DNA of 64,000 nucleotides from contig NZ_ALAP01000055.1 in the NCBI RefSeq assembly GCF_000280905.1, forward strand, positions 24,238 through 88,237. Reading direction: 5' to 3'. Under the pieces are notes generated by a model. The model saw only the letters and a list, made by a program, of their open reading frames with translations. It ran no database searches and had not been told where the DNA came from. Numbering within the stretch: the stretch's first letter is position 1; every line of letters begins with the position of its first letter. A program made the position numbers and the translations under genes. Of this stretch, positions 61,576 through 64,000 are shown one piece after another. This DNA is from Streptomyces sp. AA1529. Its GTDB lineage: Bacteria > Actinomycetota > Actinomycetes > Streptomycetales > Streptomycetaceae.

Positions 61576-62820
61576 TCAGGTGCCGGTGCCGCCGCTCCCG
61601 GGGTCGCGCCGGGCGGACTCCGCGGGTTCCTTGAGGTCCTCGCGGTCGTGCCCGCGGGGGCGCAGCAGCCGGCCGCGGACGTCGGACGGTGGCAGGAACT
61701 TGGTCCAGCGCTCCGGGAACTCGGCGGGCGCGTCCAGGTCGAAGGGGTCGTCGTCCTCGGTCTCGTCGCTCTCGTCCCCGGTGCGGCGGCGGCGCCGGGC
61801 CTGGACGGCGGCGACGACCTCGGCCGCGGCCTCCTCGCGGCGGCGCTCGTTGGCGCGCCGTGCCGCCGCGGTGGCCACCGAGGGCCACACATGGTCGATG
61901 GCCGCGTTCACCGCGGCGCCCACCAGCACCGCGAACGCCGAGACGCCGATCCACAGCAGCACGGCGACGGGTGCGGCCAGGGAGCCGTAGATCGTGGGCC
62001 CCTCGACGGTGTTGGTCAGGTAGAGCCGCAGCAGGAAGCTGCCGAGCACCCACATCACGAGCGCCACCGACGCTCCGGGGATGTCCTCGCGCCAGGGTGA
62101 GCGCACGGGCACGGAGACGTGGTAGAGCGTGGTGAGGAAGACGATGGACAGCAGCAGGACGACCGGCCAGTAGAAGGCGCTGACCAGCCACTGGGCCTGT
62201 GGCACCAGGCGCAGCACCGCGTCCGGCCCGGCCACCATGAGCGGCAGCGCCACCGCGCCGATCACCAGCGCGACGAGATACAGCACGAAGGCCAGCAGCC
62301 GGGTCCGGACGATGCCGCGCCGTCCGTCCAGTCCGTACATCACGGTGATGGTGTCGATGAAGACGTTCACCGCTCGGGAGCCGGACCACAGGGCCAGGGC
62401 GAAGCCGAGGGAGATGACGTCGGGTCCGCCGCCCCTGATGACGTCGTCGATCAGGGGGCGCGCGAGCTGGTCGACGCCCCGGTCGGAGAGCACGGTGGCG
62501 GAGGCGTCCAGGAAGTTCTGCCGGATGGTCTCGATCGTGTCGGCGCCCACCCAGTCGAGATAGCCGAGCGAGCCGATCAGGCCGAGCAGCAGCGGGGGGA
62601 TCGAGATCAGGGTGAAGAACGCCGCCTCGGCCGCCAGCCCCAGGACACGGTACTCCATGCAGGAGTTCACGGTGTCCTTGAGCAGCAGCCAGGCCATCCT
62701 CCTCTTGGGGACGTCCCGGTACTTCACCCGCGCCCTGCGGAACTGGTTGCGGGACCGGCGGGGAGCCCACTTCAGGGCCCGTCCGGCGGTCTGCTCAGGG
62801 GTTTCCTCGACTGCACGCAC
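61576..62820 (-). CDS. YihY/UPF0761 (BrkB-like) membrane protein
   Basis: A 414-residue protein with six membrane segments of the YihY fold: AAEAAFFTLISIPPLLLGLIGSLGYL, LIDDVIRGGGPDVISLGFALALWSGSRAV, LLAFVLYLVALVIGAVALPLMVAG, YWPVVLLLSIVFLTTLYHVSVP, ASVALVMWVLGSFLLRLYL, IYGSLAAPVAVLLWIGVSAFAVLVGAAVNAAI. The C-terminal 110 residues are charged and cytosolic (acidic DDDPFDLD). Function of the family is unsettled. GTG at 62820 chosen; its coding start is 17 bp from the start of the divergent AidB-like gene, and a leaderless mRNA is likely. Confidence 0.85.
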   Translation of the reverse strand: MRAVEETPEQTAGRALKWAPRRSRNQFRRARVKYRDVPKRRMAWLLLKDTVNSCMEYRVLGLAAEAAFFTLISIPPLLLGLIGSLGYLDWVGADTIETIRQNFLDASATVLSDRGVDQLARPLIDDVIRGGGPDVISLGFALALWSGSRAVNVFIDTITVMYGLDGRRGIVRTRLLAFVLYLVALVIGAVALPLMVAGPDAVLRLVPQAQWLVSAFYWPVVLLLSIVFLTTLYHVSVPVRSPWREDIPGASVALVMWVLGSFLLRLYLTNTVEGPTIYGSLAAPVAVLLWIGVSAFAVLVGAAVNAAIDHVWPSVATAAARRANERRREEAAAEVVAAVQARRRRRTGDESDETEDDDPFDLDAPAEFPERWTKFLPPSDVRGRLLRPRGHDREDLKEPAESARRDPGSGGTGT

Positions 62821-62825
62821 CTCTT

Positions 62826-62832
62826 TAACGTA
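62826..62832. promoter_or_regulatory. Shared, symmetric -10 for two leaderless mRNAs
   Basis: TAACGTA. Read forward, TAACGT ends 6 nt before the A of the aidB ATG. Read in reverse, TACGTT ends 6 nt before the G of the YihY GTG. Neither gene has a usable ribosome site. Weak -35 elements on both sides. Confidence 0.5.
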
Positions 62833-62837
62833 TCGGT

Positions 62838-64000
62838 ATGCCACCCTCGACACACACCGTGACCAACCAGGCCGCACCGCTGACCGACTACGACGTCTTC
62901 GCGACCGACGCCGCGCTGGCCGAGGGCGTCGCCCGGCACATCGCCCCCGAGCAGGCCGAGGAGGCCCGGGCCGAGCTGGCCGGACTGGGCCGTGCGGCGG
63001 GCTCCGCGCAGGCGCAGGAGTGGGGCAGGCAGGCGAACGAGAACCCGCCGGTGCTGCGCACCCACGACCGGTTCGGGCACCGGATCGACGAGGTGGATTT
63101 CCACCCGGCGTGGCACCACCTGATGGAGCAGGCGGTGGACGCCGGGTTGACGGACGCCTGGTCACGGCCCCACGGGCAGCTCCGCCGCACGGCGGGCTTC
63201 TACGTGTGGTCGCAGGTGGAGGCCGGGCACAGCTGCCCCGTCTCGATGACGCACGCGGCGGTGCCGGCGCTGCGCAAGGAGCCGGAGCTGGCCGCCGAGT
63301 GGGAGCCGCGGCTGAGCGCGCACCGCTACGACTACGGCCTGGACCGGCCGGCGAGCGCCAAGCTCGGGGCGATCGCCGGGATGGGCATGACCGAGAAGCA
63401 GGGCGGCAGCGACGTCCGGGCCAACACCACCGAGGCCGTGCCGCTCTCCGGCGAGGGCGAGTACACGCTGCTGGGGCACAAGTGGTTCTGCTCCGCGCCG
63501 ATGTCGGACGTCTTCCTGGTGCTGGCGCGGACGGCACCGGCGGCCGGGGACGGCGGGCTGACGTGCTTCCTGGTGCCGCGGGTGCTGCCGGACGGCACCC
63601 GCAACGCGTTCCGCATCCAGCGGCTGAAGGACAAGCTGGGCAACCGCTCCAACGCCTCCGGTGAGATCGAGTTCGACGGCACGACCTGGGCGCGCCGGGT
63701 GGGCGAGGAGGGCCGCGGGGTGGCCACCATCATCGAGATGGTGGCCGCGACCCGGCTGGACTGCGTGACGGGCTCGGCGGCGCTGATGCGGCAGGCGGTG
63801 GCGCAGGCCACGCATCACACCGCGCACCGTTCGGCGTTCGGCCGGCCGCTGGTCGAGCAGCCGCTGATGCGCAATGTGCTGGCGGACATGGCGCTGGAGT
63901 CGGAGGCGGCCACCACGCTGGCGCTGCGGCTGGCCGCGGCCTACGACAGCGCCGCGGGTGAGGGCCCGCAGGCGGACGCCGACCGCGCGTTCCTGCGGCT
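62838..64000 (+). CDS. aidB: AidB-like acyl-CoA dehydrogenase, 3' end outside window
   Basis: 387 codons are present and the frame is open to the right edge. FYVWSQVEAGHSCPVSMTHAAVPAL, GMGMTEKQGGSDVRANTT and HKWFCSAPMSDVFLVLART are close to the AidB branch of the acyl-CoA dehydrogenase superfamily, which binds FAD and DNA and is induced by alkylation damage; isovaleryl-CoA dehydrogenase activity is minor. The AdaA-AlkA gene 3.5 kb to the left makes a link to alkylation response likely. Full length should be about 540 residues. Confidence 0.88.
   Translation, partial: MPPSTHTVTNQAAPLTDYDVFATDAALAEGVARHIAPEQAEEARAELAGLGRAAGSAQAQEWGRQANENPPVLRTHDRFGHRIDEVDFHPAWHHLMEQAVDAGLTDAWSRPHGQLRRTAGFYVWSQVEAGHSCPVSMTHAAVPALRKEPELAAEWEPRLSAHRYDYGLDRPASAKLGAIAGMGMTEKQGGSDVRANTTEAVPLSGEGEYTLLGHKWFCSAPMSDVFLVLARTAPAAGDGGLTCFLVPRVLPDGTRNAFRIQRLKDKLGNRSNASGEIEFDGTTWARRVGEEGRGVATIIEMVAATRLDCVTGSAALMRQAVAQATHHTAHRSAFGRPLVEQPLMRNVLADMALESEAATTLALRLAAAYDSAAGEGPQADADRAFLR

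Overview
The window is actinobacterial chromosome, almost certainly Streptomyces or a close relative. Base composition is very GC-rich with near-saturated GC3, GTG/TTG starts are common, genes often overlap by 4 bp (ATGA), and several families are typical of the genus (RNase Sa-type guanyl RNase, XRE-DUF5753 and XRE-MmyB regulators, DUF2637, DUF5955, GOLPH3-like protein, SCO-type cold-shock gene with a MerR-like neighbour). I see no insertion sequence, prophage, CRISPR array, rRNA or complete tRNA gene.

The backbone of the left two thirds is a purine-salvage and purine-catabolism island. Import: an NCS2 xanthine/urate-type permease (14053-15540) and an AzgA-type permease (37344-38825). Entry reactions: an 8-oxoguanine/guanine deaminase (15762-17168), a three-subunit xanthine dehydrogenase (39026-42833) with its XdhC maturation factor (36071-37249) and a MocA-type molybdenum-cofactor nucleotidyltransferase (7884-8543). 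Urate to allantoin: uricase, HIU hydrolase and OHCU decarboxylase in one operon (17278-19188). Allantoin to ureidoglycolate: allantoinase and allantoicase (1816-4298). Glyoxylate disposal: malate synthase (8939-10567), and glyoxylate carboligase, tartronate semialdehyde reductase and hydroxypyruvate isomerase (21471-25170). A catalase follows (25337-26803). Regulators inside the island are an IclR protein (AllR-like), an HTH_22 protein, an XRE-DUF5753 protein and a PucR protein.

The most striking sequence signal is a 15-bp palindrome, TCAAC-N5-GTTGA, whose right arm forms the start of the -35 element in front of four separate units: allantoinase-allantoicase, malate synthase, the uricase operon and the catalase. 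The copies before the uricase operon and the catalase are exact reverse complements. It ties uric-acid breakdown, its glyoxylate product and its hydrogen-peroxide by-product into one likely regulon. A different half-conserved element lies near the transcription start of allR and of the hyi-glxR-gcl operon. No gene for ureidoglycolate lyase or glycerate kinase was recognised here, so the pathway has two gaps in this window.

Between and to the right of the island lie: a Ser/Thr kinase; a redox cluster (CMD-family protein, cupin, aldo-keto reductase, Zn-alcohol dehydrogenase, DUF2255) downstream of an XRE-MmyB regulator; an acyl-CoA synthetase; a membrane EEP-family hydrolase; a TPR-like protein with a CRP-type site; a GntR regulator; an iron-box-controlled FhuF-like protein; a DUF2637 protein; a MerR/MFS efflux pair; a degenerate PP2C; a nitroreductase; a cold-adaptation block (MerR-like regulator, cold-shock protein, DEAD-box helicase); and a DNA-alkylation/ribosome-assembly block (AdaA-AlkA fusion, RsgA, YihY, AidB-like acyl-CoA dehydrogenase running off the right end).
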